Shown here: piece by piece, positions 1 through 11,339 of the stretch | Layout of the letters: each line of letters opens with the position of its first letter | Position numbering within the stretch: the first letter of the stretch is position 1 | Source: Diplolepis rosae | Taxonomy: Eukaryota; Arthropoda; Insecta; Hymenoptera; Diplolepididae | DNA: 64,000 nucleotides | Direction: 5' to 3' | NCBI GenBank assembly: GCA_030998225.1 | Contig: JAPYXD010000555.1 | Span: forward strand, 9,486,001 to 9,550,000 | The notes under the pieces: generated by a model | Database searches by the model: none | What the model was told of the DNA's origin: nothing | The model's input: only the letters and a program-made list of their open reading frames with translations | Made by a program: the position numbers and the translations under genes

Positions 1-453
1 ATGAGTAAGAAGGTAATTACAAATAATATTTTTACAACTCCAATTGAATCTAGAGCATCCGCTGAAACCTCTGTTTGTAGATCGATTGAAAAGAACTAAA
101 AGTAAATGGCAACAATTACAGGCATTAAAAAAAGTGTTGCTGAGAGATACACACTGCTTCTATAATAATATAAAATATATTGATGATACTGACTCTGCTT
201 CTGACCATAATCTCCATCAATCAAAAATTTGGAAGCCGAGAATAAAAATATAGTTAAGGTAACTGAAAAGACTAAGAGTAAGAAACGAAAAGCTAATCAA
301 GTTAATCTTGGTTTTAAAAGCAAAGTACTGCGTACTAATAATAAATTTAAAAAACCTAAAGATAATGATATTAATTATAAAAAAAATTGTGATAATACCA
401 GACGAAAGAGGACAAGAAATTTCCAACAATCTCAGCAAGAAAATGTACCTTAA
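1..453 (+). pseudogene. Possible lysine-rich coding fragment, frameshifted
   Basis: Two overlapping open frames (44-253 and 229-453) read as one basic, Lys/Asn-rich stretch if a frame change is allowed near 225-240, at a run of A and T. The second frame has KSKKRK and TRRKRT clusters that resemble nuclear localisation signals, and it ends at TAA 451-453 just before an A-rich tract. No known domain is recognised. The fragment may be the end of a gene that starts left of the window, or old transposon coding sequence. Low complexity and AT richness could also produce such frames by chance. Confidence 0.25.
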
Positions 454-1144
454 GTAAAAAAAAAAACAAAAATTAAGAGTGCTTAAAATGAAAAAAAAAT
501 GGTTTAAGCAATATTAAAGATAGTAAAAATAAAATGTATCAATAATGTTATATTATAATAGTTATGAATTAAACAATACAAAATAAGAGAGAAAAATGTT
601 ACGTATGGGATGGAACAATATTTAATTATAAAACGATTAAATCAATTTTCTTTCTAAAATACATTTTAATTTTTTCTTCTTGCGTAACCCACGTAATTTC
701 ATAAAATTTATTCAAATAATTTTTTTTGCTTTAATTATTATTATTTATGCATTTTTCTGAACGTATAAAACAAAAATTTGTTTACATTTATTTATTTGTG
801 CTAGCAAGACGTTTTTATCGTTTCCTGAAAAATTTTCCAAATGTGGGATACGACATATTAGAACGTGGGTATCGATATATTGAATTTTTAATAAATCTCT
901 CGTTTTCTAACTGCTAATCAAGAATGTTGAAAAATCAAATAAGTTTTATAAACAAATAGCTGTAGTTAAAAAATGAAAGATTAATTTGAAAACTTGAGAC
1001 AGTGAAAGCTTTTAAAGAAGAATATTAGTCATCATTCTTCAAAATCCGATTATTTTTAAAGAGAAAACTGAAAAAAAACTGTATTGAACTTTGACCTACA
1101 GTTTGGATTTCAACCTCATAACCAGTTTCAGAAAAGGGATCATA
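454..1144. other. AT-rich DNA, nothing recognised
   Basis: A-rich and T-rich tracts with no inverted ends, coding frame or RNA signature that I can support. Confidence 0.5.
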
Positions 1145-1326
1145 ACACAGCCCCACAGAAAAAAAGTGTCTTGGGCTAGAAACGAGACTCATCATTTCCT
1201 ATGGATTTTTATCCGCTGATCACGAATCTGAAGGCCGTTTTATCATGTTATCTCTAGTTTTCACATAACCTCAAAATTTTCGAATTTTGAGAAAAAATTC
1301 TTTCTTTTTGAATGACGTGATTTTAA

Positions 1327-1888
1327 CCCTTCAATTGAAGAATATTGGCAATTCAAACTTGCAATGCGAGACCTGGTGGTCGACAAGCGAACTAATCAAT
1401 ATGGCTACCGTTCGGCTTCGCGCAGCATTGTGTATACTATACTAAAGCCAGATGCTCACAGTGTAACGCAGTAATTAATCAATTGTTTGACAAATAAATA
1501 TATAGTTAACATAAAAAGTAAGTGACAAGTGCAGAAATAAATATAAGCGTGAAAATAGAATTCTCACCGAAGCACAGGAAAGGAAAGGACTTTACTCGTA
1601 AGAGCAGTGCTTGTGCGTACTCGCGTATCGTATTTAACGACAAAAAAGCACCTTTAGCACTTACAGATAAACCTAATTTTAAAAGTCCTATTCAGATCAA
1701 CAGTAAATACGTGAACGCCGAAGCCCTGCGGCAGCCATGATTGTTTTCATGCAGCAGCGCCCCTTAGCCCGCGGTGGACGTTTGTTTTGCCAATATGAAG
1801 TGGTATTGATTAAATTACGATATTCTAGGAATTATTGGATAAATAAGAAAGAACCCGGCGCCACGCTTATAGTGCGACGAGCGAAGGG
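1327..1888. mobile_element. TTAA-target element, piggyBac-like, 562 bp
   Basis: It is flanked by TTAA at 1323-1326 and 1889-1892 and has matching ends, CCCTTC and GAAGGG. It interrupts the left terminal repeat of the surrounding element; the uninterrupted counterpart is the right arm near 5735-5755. TTAA duplication with CCCT-type ends is the known signature of piggyBac. The open frame at 1522-1740 shows no transposase motif, so this is a non-autonomous copy. Confidence 0.75.
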
Positions 1889-2201
1889 TTAAAAATATGC
1901 AAGAAGTATAGTTTGACGTATTCTGTGCTTAATTTTTTAGGACAACCATTTATTAAGTCCAGTAACTGCAGACAAATTACTGAAAATTTCCCTTGCAGGG
2001 CAGCGCGCCTTCGCTGGTTTCGTTACTGTGGTGAACCGAAATGCGAATCATTCTACACATCATCTTGAGAGTCAGTTGTCATCGTTTTCAGTGTTCATCA
2101 CAGCAACAAGTTTGCTTGCAGTCTTGCTCAATCATGGAACTGCGGTCAAAAGTAGAAAGAATCCTAGCAACATATTGTTATAACGCTTTTTTTCTCATCT
2201 A

Positions 2202-2948
2202 CACAAAAAGAAATTTGATGGCTAAATGTATTACGTTTCGAGAAAAGAAGTACCATTTTAGTGAGTAAACCATAACTATTGGAAAAAGTTGTGAAAAAGA
2301 CCCATTACAATGGTAAAGTTTATTATTTCAATCATTACTCGCTGTCTGTCATGAAAATGGAAACATTGAGGCAAATTTTTACCATCTATGATGGGTACGT
2401 TTCACTTTCGAGCATTCTCATATTTCGACTACAGTAGGGCTTAGAAAGTCAAATCAATAAAAGTGGATTTTACCATCTCCGATTCCAAATTGAAAAAAAA
2501 AATGTTTTTTCATTGCATCATTTCGTAGTGCCACTGTTGATCTTCATTGATCCTTGTCGATTTCCACCATTTATTTGTCAAGTACATAGCACACATATTA
2601 GCCGAAAAAACCTAACTTACTAAACTAAACTAACTAACTAACCTAACTCTCTCAATTGCTGTTCGAAATTTAGGAACTTGTCTTACTGTTCGCTGATTGG
2701 CCGACATGTTTTTAAGGAGGAGAAAAAGTACCATCTACGATTCCAACGTTTAAACTCCGATGGGAACTTTTTCCAACGTTACGATTATAATATTCCGTAA
2801 ATGCGTGAAATTTTCAATTTTTACCATCATTCTTGGTGATATTTCCTGAAACGCGTAGCATATTTTTGGGACTAACTGACAAAAATTCCTAATGGTTTTG
2901 GTTCACCGTTAAAAATGGTACTTTTCAACCATCAAATTTCTATTCGTG
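2202..2948. mobile_element. TA-target MITE, ends CAC(G/A)AATAGAAATTTG
   Basis: TA at 2200-2201 and 2949-2950 flank inverted ends CACAAAAAGAAATTTGATGG and its partner CACGAATAGAAATTTGATGG. A second copy in opposite orientation is at 60919-62415. The motifs GTACCAT and TTACCAT recur through the interior. No coding potential is seen. Confidence 0.75.
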
Positions 2949-3149
2949 TAACTGCACAAGGACTACACTGAGAGAATTCGATCGTCAAGGTTTATCGAAA
3001 ACTTCGGTAAAGCTGGGACAAAGAGACATTTTGTGAATGTGTCGTATAATTTTTAGCATTTATTAAATAACAAGTGGTATAGTACAAAAAACGTCCGTGA
3101 AACTTTGACGAGTGCTAAGTAAAAATTTAGTAAGTTAGAAATTAATTTA

Positions 3150-4445
3150 ACACGTGGATCAATAGGTCCCGGGACTGACGCATAGATGGCGTTGCCAACC
3201 AAAGTTCTGTATGATTTTTCATGAGTACCAACCTTCAAAAGATACCTGTCAAAATTTCATGACATTCTGATGTTTCGTCCACGAGTTACAGTGATTTAAG
3301 TGACGCTAGTCTTGATATTCTCAAAACAATGGATTTGAAACAATTTCGTGTGTTGATTTACCATTGCCTTTTGATGAAAAAAAAACACAGTGCAAGCTCA
3401 GCAATGGCTTGAAAAGTGCTACGGGGACTCTGCTCCATCAAAAACAACCATTTGTCGGTGGTATGCTGAGTTTCAACGTGGTCGTACAGACACTGAAGAT
3501 GCTGAACGCTCCGGCCGGCCGAATGAGGTAGTTACACCGGAAACCATCAAAAAAGTCCACTAAATCGTTTTCGAAAACCGTAAATTAAAATTGCGTGAGA
3601 TAGCTGACACCTTAAAGATATCATACAGCAGTATGTACGATATTTCGCATGGATATTTGTCTATGAGGAAGCTGTTGTCAAAGTGGGTGCTGCGGTTGCT
3701 CACGGTGGATCAAAAACGACAACGTGTCGTTGATTCCGAGCGCTGTTTGGAGTTGTTTAGCCGAAATAAACCGAATTTTTTTGCGTCGGTATGTGACAAT
3801 GGCCGAAACCTGGATCCATCACTACACTCCGGAGTCAAAGCGGTCGTCAGCCGAGTGGACTGCAGTCGGTGAGAAGCGTCCAAAGCGTCCAAAAACGCAA
3901 ATGTCGGCCGGTAAGGTTATGGCCTCAGTATTTTGGGATGCTCATGGAGTTTTGTTCATCGACTACCTTGAAAAAGGTAAGACGATCAATAGCGAACGAA
4001 ACATTGGCCAATTGATTCGTTTGAAGAACGAAATCGGTGAGAAACGACTCTAAATGAAGAAGAAAAAAGTGCTCTTTCACCAAGACAATGCGCCGTGTCA
4101 CAAGTCGCTCGCTACCATGGCGAAATTGAATGAATTGAGCTTAGAATTGCTTCCTCACCCACCATATTCACCGGATCTGGCCCCTAGCGACTACTACCTA
4201 TTTGCAGACCTCAAAAAAATGCTCCAAGGAAACGGATTCTACTCCAACGAGGAAGTCATCACTGAAACGAACGCTTATTTCGAGGCCAAAGATAAATCGT
4301 TCTACAAGAAAGGTATTGAAATGTTAGAGAAGCGCTGGAATAATTGTGTTGCTTTTGAAGGAGACTATGTTGATGAATAAAGTCGAGTTTTGCCAAAAAA
4401 ATGTGTTTTTCCTAGTTAGTCCCGGGACTTATTGATCCGCGTGTT
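3150..4445 (+). mobile_element. mariner element 1 (DD34D), full length but dead
   Basis: Inverted ends ACACGTGGATCAATAGGTCC (3150) and its imperfect partner ACACGCGGATCAATAAGTCC (ending about 4444) continue into the shared GGGACT. TA lies next to the left end. Length (~1.3 kb) is normal for mariner. The transposase frame inside is on the + strand. Confidence 0.9.
3329..4380 (+). pseudogene. mariner transposase, frameshifted, first catalytic Asp lost
   Basis: The start is ATG 3329 (MDLKQFRVLI), the usual mariner N-terminus. The two-helix DNA-binding part (QQWLEKCYGDSAPSK, then SGRPNEV) is readable after a frameshift near 3380 in an A run. Further damage is a stop at about 3562, a frame change near 3785 and an in-frame stop at 4051-4053. 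The catalytic core reads VTMAETWIHH, HQDNAPCH and SPDLAPSDYY. The first aspartate of the D,D34D triad (normally the D of DETW) is alanine here. The C-terminus GDYVDE and TAA at 4378-4380 are intact. Length is about 350 codons, as in the family. Not functional. Confidence 0.92.
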
Positions 4446-4691
4446 TAACTAGGTATGAAATATTCAATAGCCAATTAAAAATTAATGTGGGTTCATATAT
4501 TTTTCACGAATGTTCGGTAAAATGAATAACCAAGAAATTTTATTGCTGTCAATCGAGATTTTGACTAGTCTTAGCAAGAAATTACCGAAGTCTGGGTGAA
4601 ACGGAGAATTGCCTGACGCCACAATATTTCTGCAGGCGTTTAGAAAATCACTGGACTTCCAAGTGACCCAAACGTCTACGTAAAAATCGAG

Positions 4692-4775
4692 TATAGGTTC
4701 CCGCGGCAGAATGGCTTAAACACTGGACTGTTACAGTGGAGACTCGAGTTCAATTCCCAGATCCCAGCAGCTTTG
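4692..4775 (+). repeat. tRNA-like sequence, possible SINE head
   Basis: A box-A-like stretch (GGCAGAATGGCTTAAAC), a CACTG/CAGTG stem in the anticodon-arm position and a box-B-like GAGTTCAATTCCC are present in order. The acceptor stem does not pair convincingly, so this is not called as a tRNA gene. It may be the promoter part of an old tRNA-derived SINE. Confidence 0.35.
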
Positions 4776-4952
4776 AATTTCTAACATGATTTTTCTCTGT
4801 TTCAGGTTTTTAAAATATATCCTTGTATATGTTATCATGTATTACGTATTAATTTTACCCAGCTCGTGTTAAAGTTTCTTGTGTTTCTTTTTCACTCTTT
4901 TTCTAGATTTAATGTAAAGTTTTCACGAATTCCACGTTGAACTTTCACTATA

Positions 4953-5272
4953 CATTCGAGATTCCCTATAACGAGAAGCTCGAGCATCGGAGACCTCTCT
5001 GCATCGAGCGCTTATCAGGTGTATGTTTGATTATTTCCAGCAAAAAAGAAAAGTCTTGACGATTAATAAAAAAATGGAAATTTTGATAAATTTGGAAAAC
5101 GGGATGAAAAATTGGAAAATTTGCAAAAAATACAACGTTTCAAATTCGAGCGCGCTTCATTCCGTAGTAGTAGGGGAAGAGGTGTCGATCGTCTACTCGT
5201 TATGGGGAGGCGTGACGCGCTCGTAAAGGGAGGCCTTGTTACAGGGAATCTCGTTATAGGGAATCTCGAGTG
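4953..5272 (+). mobile_element. pogo/Tigger-like mini-element
   Basis: Ends are CATTCGAGATTCCCTATAAC (4953) and its reverse complement to 5272, flanked by TA (4951-4952, 5273-5274). The TCTCGTTATA-type end is typical of Tigger-like elements. It contains the 5' end of a pogo-type transposase frame and is otherwise deleted. Confidence 0.75.
5023..5226 (+). pseudogene. Truncated pogo/Tigger transposase N-terminus
   Basis: The peptide contains KRKVLTINKKMEILINLENG followed by KICKKYNVSNSS. This matches the N-terminal CENP-B/pipsqueak-like helix-turn-helix of Tigger/pogo transposases (family form KRK-LT--EKLEII--LE-G). After about residue 45 the frame leaves the family and runs into the right terminus, so the DDE domain is deleted. 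The TA flanks and Tigger-like ends of the host element agree. Confidence 0.7.
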
Positions 5273-5911
5273 TACTATTTCAGCATTTATTATTGACATG
5301 TGCGTTATAATCTCCAGTCTTTCATTAATCTATCATTTTTTTTCATTATATTCACGTAATTTATTTCACCGAGAAACAAGCGAAATCTCCTCGAAATGTC
5401 TCTTTGTCCCAACTTTACCGAAGTATTTCGGTAAAATCTAGCGATTAGATTCTCTCAGTGTAACCGTTATGGAACTGCATATTTAACGATCTTTAAACTT
5501 CCGACAGAAGCTTGAGTGTTCAACTGATATAAGAAATAAGATTCTTTAGCAGTTGTCGGTAATAAAGAACAAATTTCACGATGTTGTGTATAACATAGTA
5601 ACTACAAAGTCGAATTTCGAAAAAACATAAATATCGGCATTTTCAGTAATTCCCCTACAGTTATTGAACTTAATAAATGATTTTCCTAAAAAATTCAGCA
5701 CAAAACACGTCAAACTATACTTCTTGCCTATTTTGAAAATCACTTCATTCGAAAAAAAAATTTTTTTCTCGAATTCCGAAAATTTTGAGGTAATGTGAAA
5801 ACTAGGGACAACACGATAAAACGGCTTTCAGATTCGTCATAAGCGGGTCAAAATCCATAGGAAATGATTGGTCTCGTTTCTAGCTCAAGACACTTTTTTT
5901 GTGTGGCTGCG

Positions 5912-6877
5912 TAATTGATTGGAACTTTAGCTCGACCATCATCGTCGTTAATCCGGGGTTAATCATTATTCTATACAGTACAACCGGACGGTGCAGGAGT
6001 GCTTGCATATAGTATATGCATATTCCTGGTACTCATACCCATTTGAAGAGGGTTCATGAGAGTACATTGATCCGCTGCAGGGCGAATGAGGGTTGGTTGG
6101 TCCTCGGCGAGAGAGACAGAGTTGTATCACTAGAAAGAGAAAGGGTCTAGAATCGAGAGGGAAAAAGGGAGGAAAAAAGAGAGATGCAATACGTGGAACG
6201 TTCAGGGGTTGCAAGTGGGCTGTTTAAGGGATGCTGGGCTTCAGAGCTAAAAGAACGCGAAGTTCGGTCGCCTAGCAACTCCAACACCAACCTCTACCAA
6301 TATTCACTCTATACCTATGTACACTCATCTATCTGCAATACACGCTTATTTACCGGGTTTATGTCTACTCCGAGTGCCACACGGTTTCGTACTTCAGCGC
6401 ATATTGGAGACCAACGGCCCGTATCCCATACCACGTTAAATCAAACGAAAAAGACGGTCTCTCCTCGCTAGACTTGTATTTAGCTCTTTACCACGGTAAT
6501 TAGAAAAAAGCGACAGGAGATGAGAGGTTGGGAGAGAACATTTTTGAGACTCTCTTTCTGAGGATCTGGAGAAGCTATTTCTTCAGTTTCACATGGTATC
6601 CAGATTGGTACTTTTGTTTTCAGTACCCAATAAATTGTAGAGGGTTTGTTCACTCGCTGTTGGAAATATTATTAAATTTCATGTAAATTTGTATACGTAA
6701 TTTAATAGCTCTGTATATTATTTGTGAATCAATACACTCGTGTATTTAATTTGAAATACTGGGGTATTAAATTGATTAACTACAATTAACAACTCACTTA
6801 ATTTGATTTTACACAATTATAAGTTATTTTTGCAGTGAACTTATAGAATGAAAATAATAAAGTAAATTTTAAAGAAT
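5912..6877. other. Unassigned block, GC-richer at 5940-6560
   Basis: The segment 5940-6560 is clearly less AT-rich than its surroundings and is not repeated elsewhere in the window. A 95-codon frame (6184-6471) crosses it but has no domain, start context or splice support. 6560-6877 is plain AT-rich DNA. Single-copy regulatory or exonic DNA is possible but unsupported. Confidence 0.3.
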
Positions 6878-6945
6878 TTGAAATCTTTCTGTGGAAAAGA
6901 GACACTCAAACTCAATTAATTAATTTAATAGAGTAAATTATTTTC
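6878..6945 (-). repeat. SINE fragment without tRNA part
   Basis: AAAGAATTTGAAATCTTTCTG followed by GGAAAAGAGAC matches the tail flank of the SINE copies at 7009 and 17398. It then jumps to the ACTCAA-TTAATT flank, so the tRNA-derived head is missing. Confidence 0.5.
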
Positions 6946-7008
6946 TTTCATATAGATACAAATTCATTTTCAAATTATTTAAGACATTCAAGTATTTTTA
7001 AAAATGAG

Positions 7009-7195
7009 CTAATTTGAAATAATTACAGCCGTTAGGCGGTATAAAGAGGTCTTCCTGTGGAGAAGGAGATGTCGGACGCTTGTGTAGCTCAGTTGGTTAG
7101 AGAAGTCGACCGGCAATCGAAAGACCCAGACTCGAATCCCGGCACAGTCGAAAGCGTCTCTTTTTCCATAAAAAGATTTCAAATTCTTTAAATTT
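7009..7195 (+). repeat. tRNA-derived SINE, copy 1
   Basis: The core has box A TGTAGCTCAGTTGGTTAGAG and box B GACTCGAATCCC with tRNA-like spacing, inside a conserved flank (AATTTGAAATAATTACAGCC before, GTCGAAAGCGTCTC after). Copies are at 17398-17545 (reverse) and 26700-26930. The anticodon loop CCGGCAA lacks the usual U33, so it is a tRNA-derived retroposon, not a tRNA gene. Confidence 0.75.
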
Positions 7196-7203
7196 GAATT
7201 TAA

Positions 7204-7911
7204 AGGGGATCGCCTGTGTGAAATTTTCGAAAAATCGAATTTTTTTTTTTTATAACAAGAACATCGTGAACACTTACAAGAACAGGAAGGCGAACTTTAC
7301 GGTCCTGGAATAGCAGACTAAATGTAAGTCACTAAAAATGATCATTTTTTATGTTCTCAACCTTTAAATCCATTTTTCTCGGAATCACATTTTTTTTTAC
7401 GGTGTGCAGGATTGCTCAGTCTACTTCACGAATTTGCATGAAATTTTTTTTTTAAGTTCCTTGAACATTTTGAAAGGTATTGACCCAACGGTTTTGCAAA
7501 ATATTGTTTCGTTTTTTTTTTGTTGTTGTAAAATATAGCGGAAAACAGGGCAAAAATTCGTAATTTTCGAAAAAAAGGAAGCCATTTTTTTAAATAAACA
7601 ATGTATCAAAAATCGCATGGGTGAATACCTGGAGGACACAAAGACAAATAAAATTCGGGTACATTTCATTATTTTAGATCACCACGAAGGAAGAAATCGT
7701 GCACACCGGATGACTATCACTTTTCTCGGAGGTTGAAGCAACGGACAATTACGCCATGCTCAAAATTATTAACTGCAAAATAAAAAATTGTATAAAAGCA
7801 GCACAAATAAATCATACTTTAAAAAAAAAATTGTTAAAAAATCTTTTTTTGGCGCAGAGAAAAAAATTCTTGAAAAATGGGTCAAAAATCGGGTATCACA
7901 CAGGATCCCCC
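7204..7911. mobile_element. TTAA-target MITE, ends GGGGATC...CTGTGTGA
   Basis: TTAA at 7200-7203 and 7912-7915 flank AGGGGATCGCCTGTGTGA and its partner GGGGGATCCTGTGTGA. The inner arms include the imperfect pair AAATCG (7234) and CGATTTTTGACCC-type sequence near the right end. No transposase motif is seen in the 82-codon frame at 7421-7669. Confidence 0.65.
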
Positions 7912-8145
7912 TTAAGTTGTATTATTGCGATATAAGAGTTTGACATTTTTTACGAGGACACCTGTCAGCAATGGATCCTAACTGATACGCGACTAATGAT
8001 CCTCCGATAATGTAGGCCGTGGCAAAAATTTCAAACTCAAGCACCTAATTTGAAATAATTACTTCTAATACATCCTAAACACCTTCAACCTCACGCTTGC
8101 AACTTGATCTCGTTCGACACAATGATGTCACACGCATTCATATAA
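7912..8145. other. AT-rich DNA with a SINE-flank remnant
   Basis: AATTTGAAATAATTAC at about 8047 matches the 5' flank of the SINE copies. Nothing else is recognised. Confidence 0.4.
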
Positions 8146-8250
8146 TAAATTACTGATGAGGACTACAATCTGAGTCGAAACGTTTGAAAATATGAAACTT
8201 TGAGTTACATTTTTTCTGGACCCTAAAGCCAACTAAGAACATCAACAATA
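8146..8250 (+). ncRNA. Hammerhead-like motif, copy 1
   Basis: ACTGATGAG, then a GACT/AGTC stem, then GAAACGTTTGA appear in the order of the hammerhead core (CUGAUGA, stem II, GAAA). The following ~70 bp (CTTTGAG, then CCCTAAAGCCAAC) are shared with the copies at 42829, 45617 and 63470. Hammerheads of this layout are known from Penelope-like retroelements. Self-cleavage here is not shown. Confidence 0.45.
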
Positions 8251-10592
8251 TTTTAATATTCATAGGAAACAGTTAATAATTATTTCTTTATCAAAAAATT
8301 TGTAAGAATAAAATTAAGACTTGCAAAGATAGTTGGAAACAAGAGACAGGGAATTCCAAGCAGGTTGCCGCCAGGTGGGGCAGGTGTTTCAGCACTCAAT
8401 GACCCTGGAACCCTCGAGATTTTCTCCGTAGCTTTTTTTTGTCAGAAATGTTTTAGTCTCTACTTAAAATAAAAATACTGAATAAGATTTCCGGAACTAT
8501 CGATTTAATTTTCAAAAATTTGACGGTCCGAGTTTAGGAGTGATTATTATTATTAAAGGTTTAGTAATTAAATTATTAAATAATTCCGGAAAATTTCAGA
8601 AGCCTTATCAAATCTAAAAAGAACAAGAATTCGCTAAAAATACAATAAAACCAGAAGTCAGAGAATGTCTAGTTCAGTACACCCTCTCTAAATCTGAATT
8701 TATCAAAAATGAGCCAATTTAATTTGATGAACATTTCTACCAATTGCTAGTCACCTTTTTGCTAATTACTTCTTAAAAATGTATAACTAGTATTTTCCCA
8801 CTGATTCGCAATAAAATAATATTAAGACAATGTGTGGTAATTCACGATTTACTAATTTGTATTAGTAACCAAACGAGTTAGCAGAAATTAAATCAGTAGA
8901 ATAGTATTAAATAAATTGGTAAAATTTCAGTCGGAATTACTAGAAATGTTTACTAAAACAATGAGTAAATGATTTTGAGACAATTCAATTAATACTTTTC
9001 TACTAATTTTGAGTCAAAGTGGCTGTAAGAAAAAGTTTCCTCTAAATCTGAATTAGTACATAGTGATCCACTAATTCACTTTAGTACAAATTCTTACTAA
9101 TTATTAGCCATTTTCTGTTCATTCCATCAGTACTTATGAACTTTTTGAAAAGAATTAAGTAAAAAAATGACTACTATCTCACGTTATGCTGAGTTAATGT
9201 AAATGTAACAAACGTGCTCTATTATGATGCAGTTTTAGTTATGAATTGACGAAAAAATTCTTTTATTCTACGGGCAAGCATAATCTGAGTTTTAAGATAG
9301 TAAACCTAACAAAATACTGATCGGCAAGTAGATACACACCTTTCAGGGGCAACTTAGCCTGGACCTGCAATCATCACATGATGGCAGACATCTGCTGGCC
9401 ATCTGCCAATCCTTCTAGAATAGAATCCACCCTGGCTGTGAACCTCATCCTTTTTAATCGTGTGCAGTCTATACTTTTAAGGACGTTCTCTTGCCCGTAG
9501 ATGTGCTCATCCTACTCTATCATAGGTAGTGGGATTACTGTTAAGCTTTCTAACCAAATGAGTTGAGCACCGTTTATGCGCAAAAGTAACAAAATGTGTC
9601 TTCTGCGTCGATTTGTGGATTTAGCAACACCGCTTTCCTGTCTCTCATATCGAGTCGAAAGCATATGGTGTGAGAGAGGTTATATTATGAGTTTATTGAC
9701 AGTTTGTAAATACTAATAAGATGTCTAATAAATTTCGCAACAAAAATGGATTTTTTATTTCACAAAAATCAGCTGCTCGTAAAAACAAAGCTCTGGAAGC
9801 AATGTCAAATGTAAGCGTACGCGCGCGCTGTTGATACTGTGTTGCCAAGTCACCATATTTGCTTCAGCAAGCCGGCTAAGAATTTGTGCAACTGCGAGTT
9901 TCAACAACGTATATCTTTAAAAGTAGTGCCGGTACACGTATTTTTTATGATGGCATATGATTCCTTATAATCTCTAGTATAATATACTAGTTTTCCAAAA
10001 AAATCTAAAGAAAATTGTGCTTTTAATGTAAAGAAAGGTATCGCGAAACTGAACTACGCCTATCTAACACGTGTTAAGAGATTCAACTTTAGAGCTTAAT
10101 TTCTCGATTTTAAGTACCGGTCTTGATGCTAATGTTTTTACCGCTTTGTAGATCATGGTAAAAAGTACTTATTTACGAAGTTTAAAAGAAATCTTAAAGA
10201 AAAGTGATTTTCAAGAGAAGGTCCTTAAGACTTCTATATCTTTCTTCCAGAATTCCATAACTTTTAGTGCGTTTTAAACTCAGGATGATTTTTTAATATG
10301 AAAATATATTGAAAAACCTAATTTTGCATTATTAAAATGGCATTGGGTATGTCGCCAGTTGTTTATTATAAAAATATTCAAACAATAAATAAATAATGCT
10401 ATTGTCGCTATATTGTTATTATCATTATTATTTTTATCATATGCAATTTGTTGTTATTCATTAATCAATGATCAATCATTAATTATAAATTATGTATGTT
10501 AATAATCATTAAAGTTACTATTATTAATTGATAGTTTCATGCTTTTAGAGCAGTTGTGCCTTGCGAAAATAGTTCGAACTTCGCCTTACGAT
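8251..10592. other. Unassigned AT-rich DNA with fragments of the TCTCTAAATCTGAAT family
   Basis: CTCTCTAAATCTGAAT at about 8682 and CCTCTAAATCTGAATTAGTA at about 9040 are end fragments of the TA-target family seen whole at 17178 and 37421. 9340-9480 is a short GC-richer single-copy stretch. No genes supported. Confidence 0.4.
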
Positions 10593-10735
10593 GATTGCAA
10601 GAAACCCATCCTATTTCAGTATGAGTTCTCTTACAACCGAGATGTTAGGCCACGCCTACTTGCGAACGTAGCACCTCACGTGTTCTCTCGGTTGCAAGAG
10701 AACTCATACTGAAATAGGATGAGTTTCTTACAATC
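10593..10735. repeat. Fold-back repeat with ~50-bp arms
   Basis: The arm GATTGCAAGAAACCCATCC... (10593-10642) is the reverse complement of 10686-10735 with few mismatches, around a 43-bp loop. This is a small MITE or palindrome. A CTCCGTGTA end of the CACGGAGAAA type lies nearby at about 10817, without a visible partner. Confidence 0.65.
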
Positions 10736-11337
10736 TTAGTCAGTCGAGAACATTGCTCGGACAGCATATGACACTAGCAATAATGGCTCAGCCTACTATA
10801 ATAGTTAGATTTTTTTCTCCGTGTATGTATACAAATAATGTCATTGGCCCATGCGACTAAGCCTACCTGATGCCGTTATACATATCTATACTACGCCTTA
10901 AGAAAATATAAGTGACACTCACACTATGAAGAAGATAACCCCCACTGCTTTCACTGACTCGGAAAATCGTTGTGACACACCAACTACGAACATGAATGCT
11001 ATTTCAATTCACTACACTGACAACTAAGATTCCTATGCAGATGCTCACCTTAAAAAAAAAAAAAACAAACAGAGTCGCCTCAGAGTATTTCTTAGTGAAA
11101 TACCTTAACCCACTGTACCTCGCTTTCGCACACCAGTGGTCTTGATATTTACTTCTTTACGTTAGCTTCATTGGCTATTTTTGTTTTCACGGGCTTTCAT
11201 CATTGGCGGCTTTTGAGTGGACCTACAGCTTAGAGTGGGTTCCGAACCACTTAGATGCTCACCTTAGTTGAAACTCCTAAGCTTCGATTCTAATGCTTAC
11301 CTCGGATGGATTTAAATACCTAAAAACACCATATGCC
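10736..11337. other. Unassigned DNA
   Basis: Contains an A12 run at about 11052 and a solitary TTTTTTCTCCGTGTA end near 10813. No coding or RNA signal. Confidence 0.4.
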
Positions 11338-11339
11338 TA

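Larger units (their letters stand above)
2966..5460. mobile_element. TA-target element, ends CACTGAGAGAAT, carrying a mariner and a pogo-like element
   Basis: CACTGAGAGAAT at 2966 is matched by its reverse complement ending at 5460, with TA on both outer sides (2964-2965, 5461-5462). The arms continue, imperfectly, through AAAGCTGGGACAAAGAGACA (about 3012-3031) and its partner near 5396-5415. Without the mariner (3150-4445) and the pogo-like element (4953-5272) it would be about 0.9 kb. No own coding sequence is recognised. Confidence 0.7.
1145..5911. mobile_element. Large TIR element, ~280-bp terminal repeats, host of five nested insertions
   Basis: Terminal inverted repeats start CAGCCCCACAG at 1148 and end CTGTGTGGCTG-like at 5909. 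The left arm (1148-1322 plus 1893-1992) matches the right arm (about 5632-5909) along about 280 bp. The left arm is interrupted by the TTAA element at 1327-1888. TA dinucleotides flank both ends (1143-1144 and 5912-5913), so a TA duplication is possible. The remaining interior (1993-2200, 5463-5631) has no recognised coding sequence. Original length without insertions would be near 1 kb, a non-autonomous element. Confidence 0.75.

Noticed and set aside
2626..2650. CTAACCTAA-like run as insect telomeric repeat
   Set aside because: Only a few irregular units that do not match TTAGG or its complement in period.
6184..6471. 95-codon plus frame in GC-richer DNA
   Set aside because: No recognisable motif or conserved start context; a long frame is expected there by chance given the composition.
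7076..7150. tRNA gene
   Set aside because: The same core occurs three times with identical long flanks, lacks U33 and has poor stems, so it is a tRNA-derived SINE.
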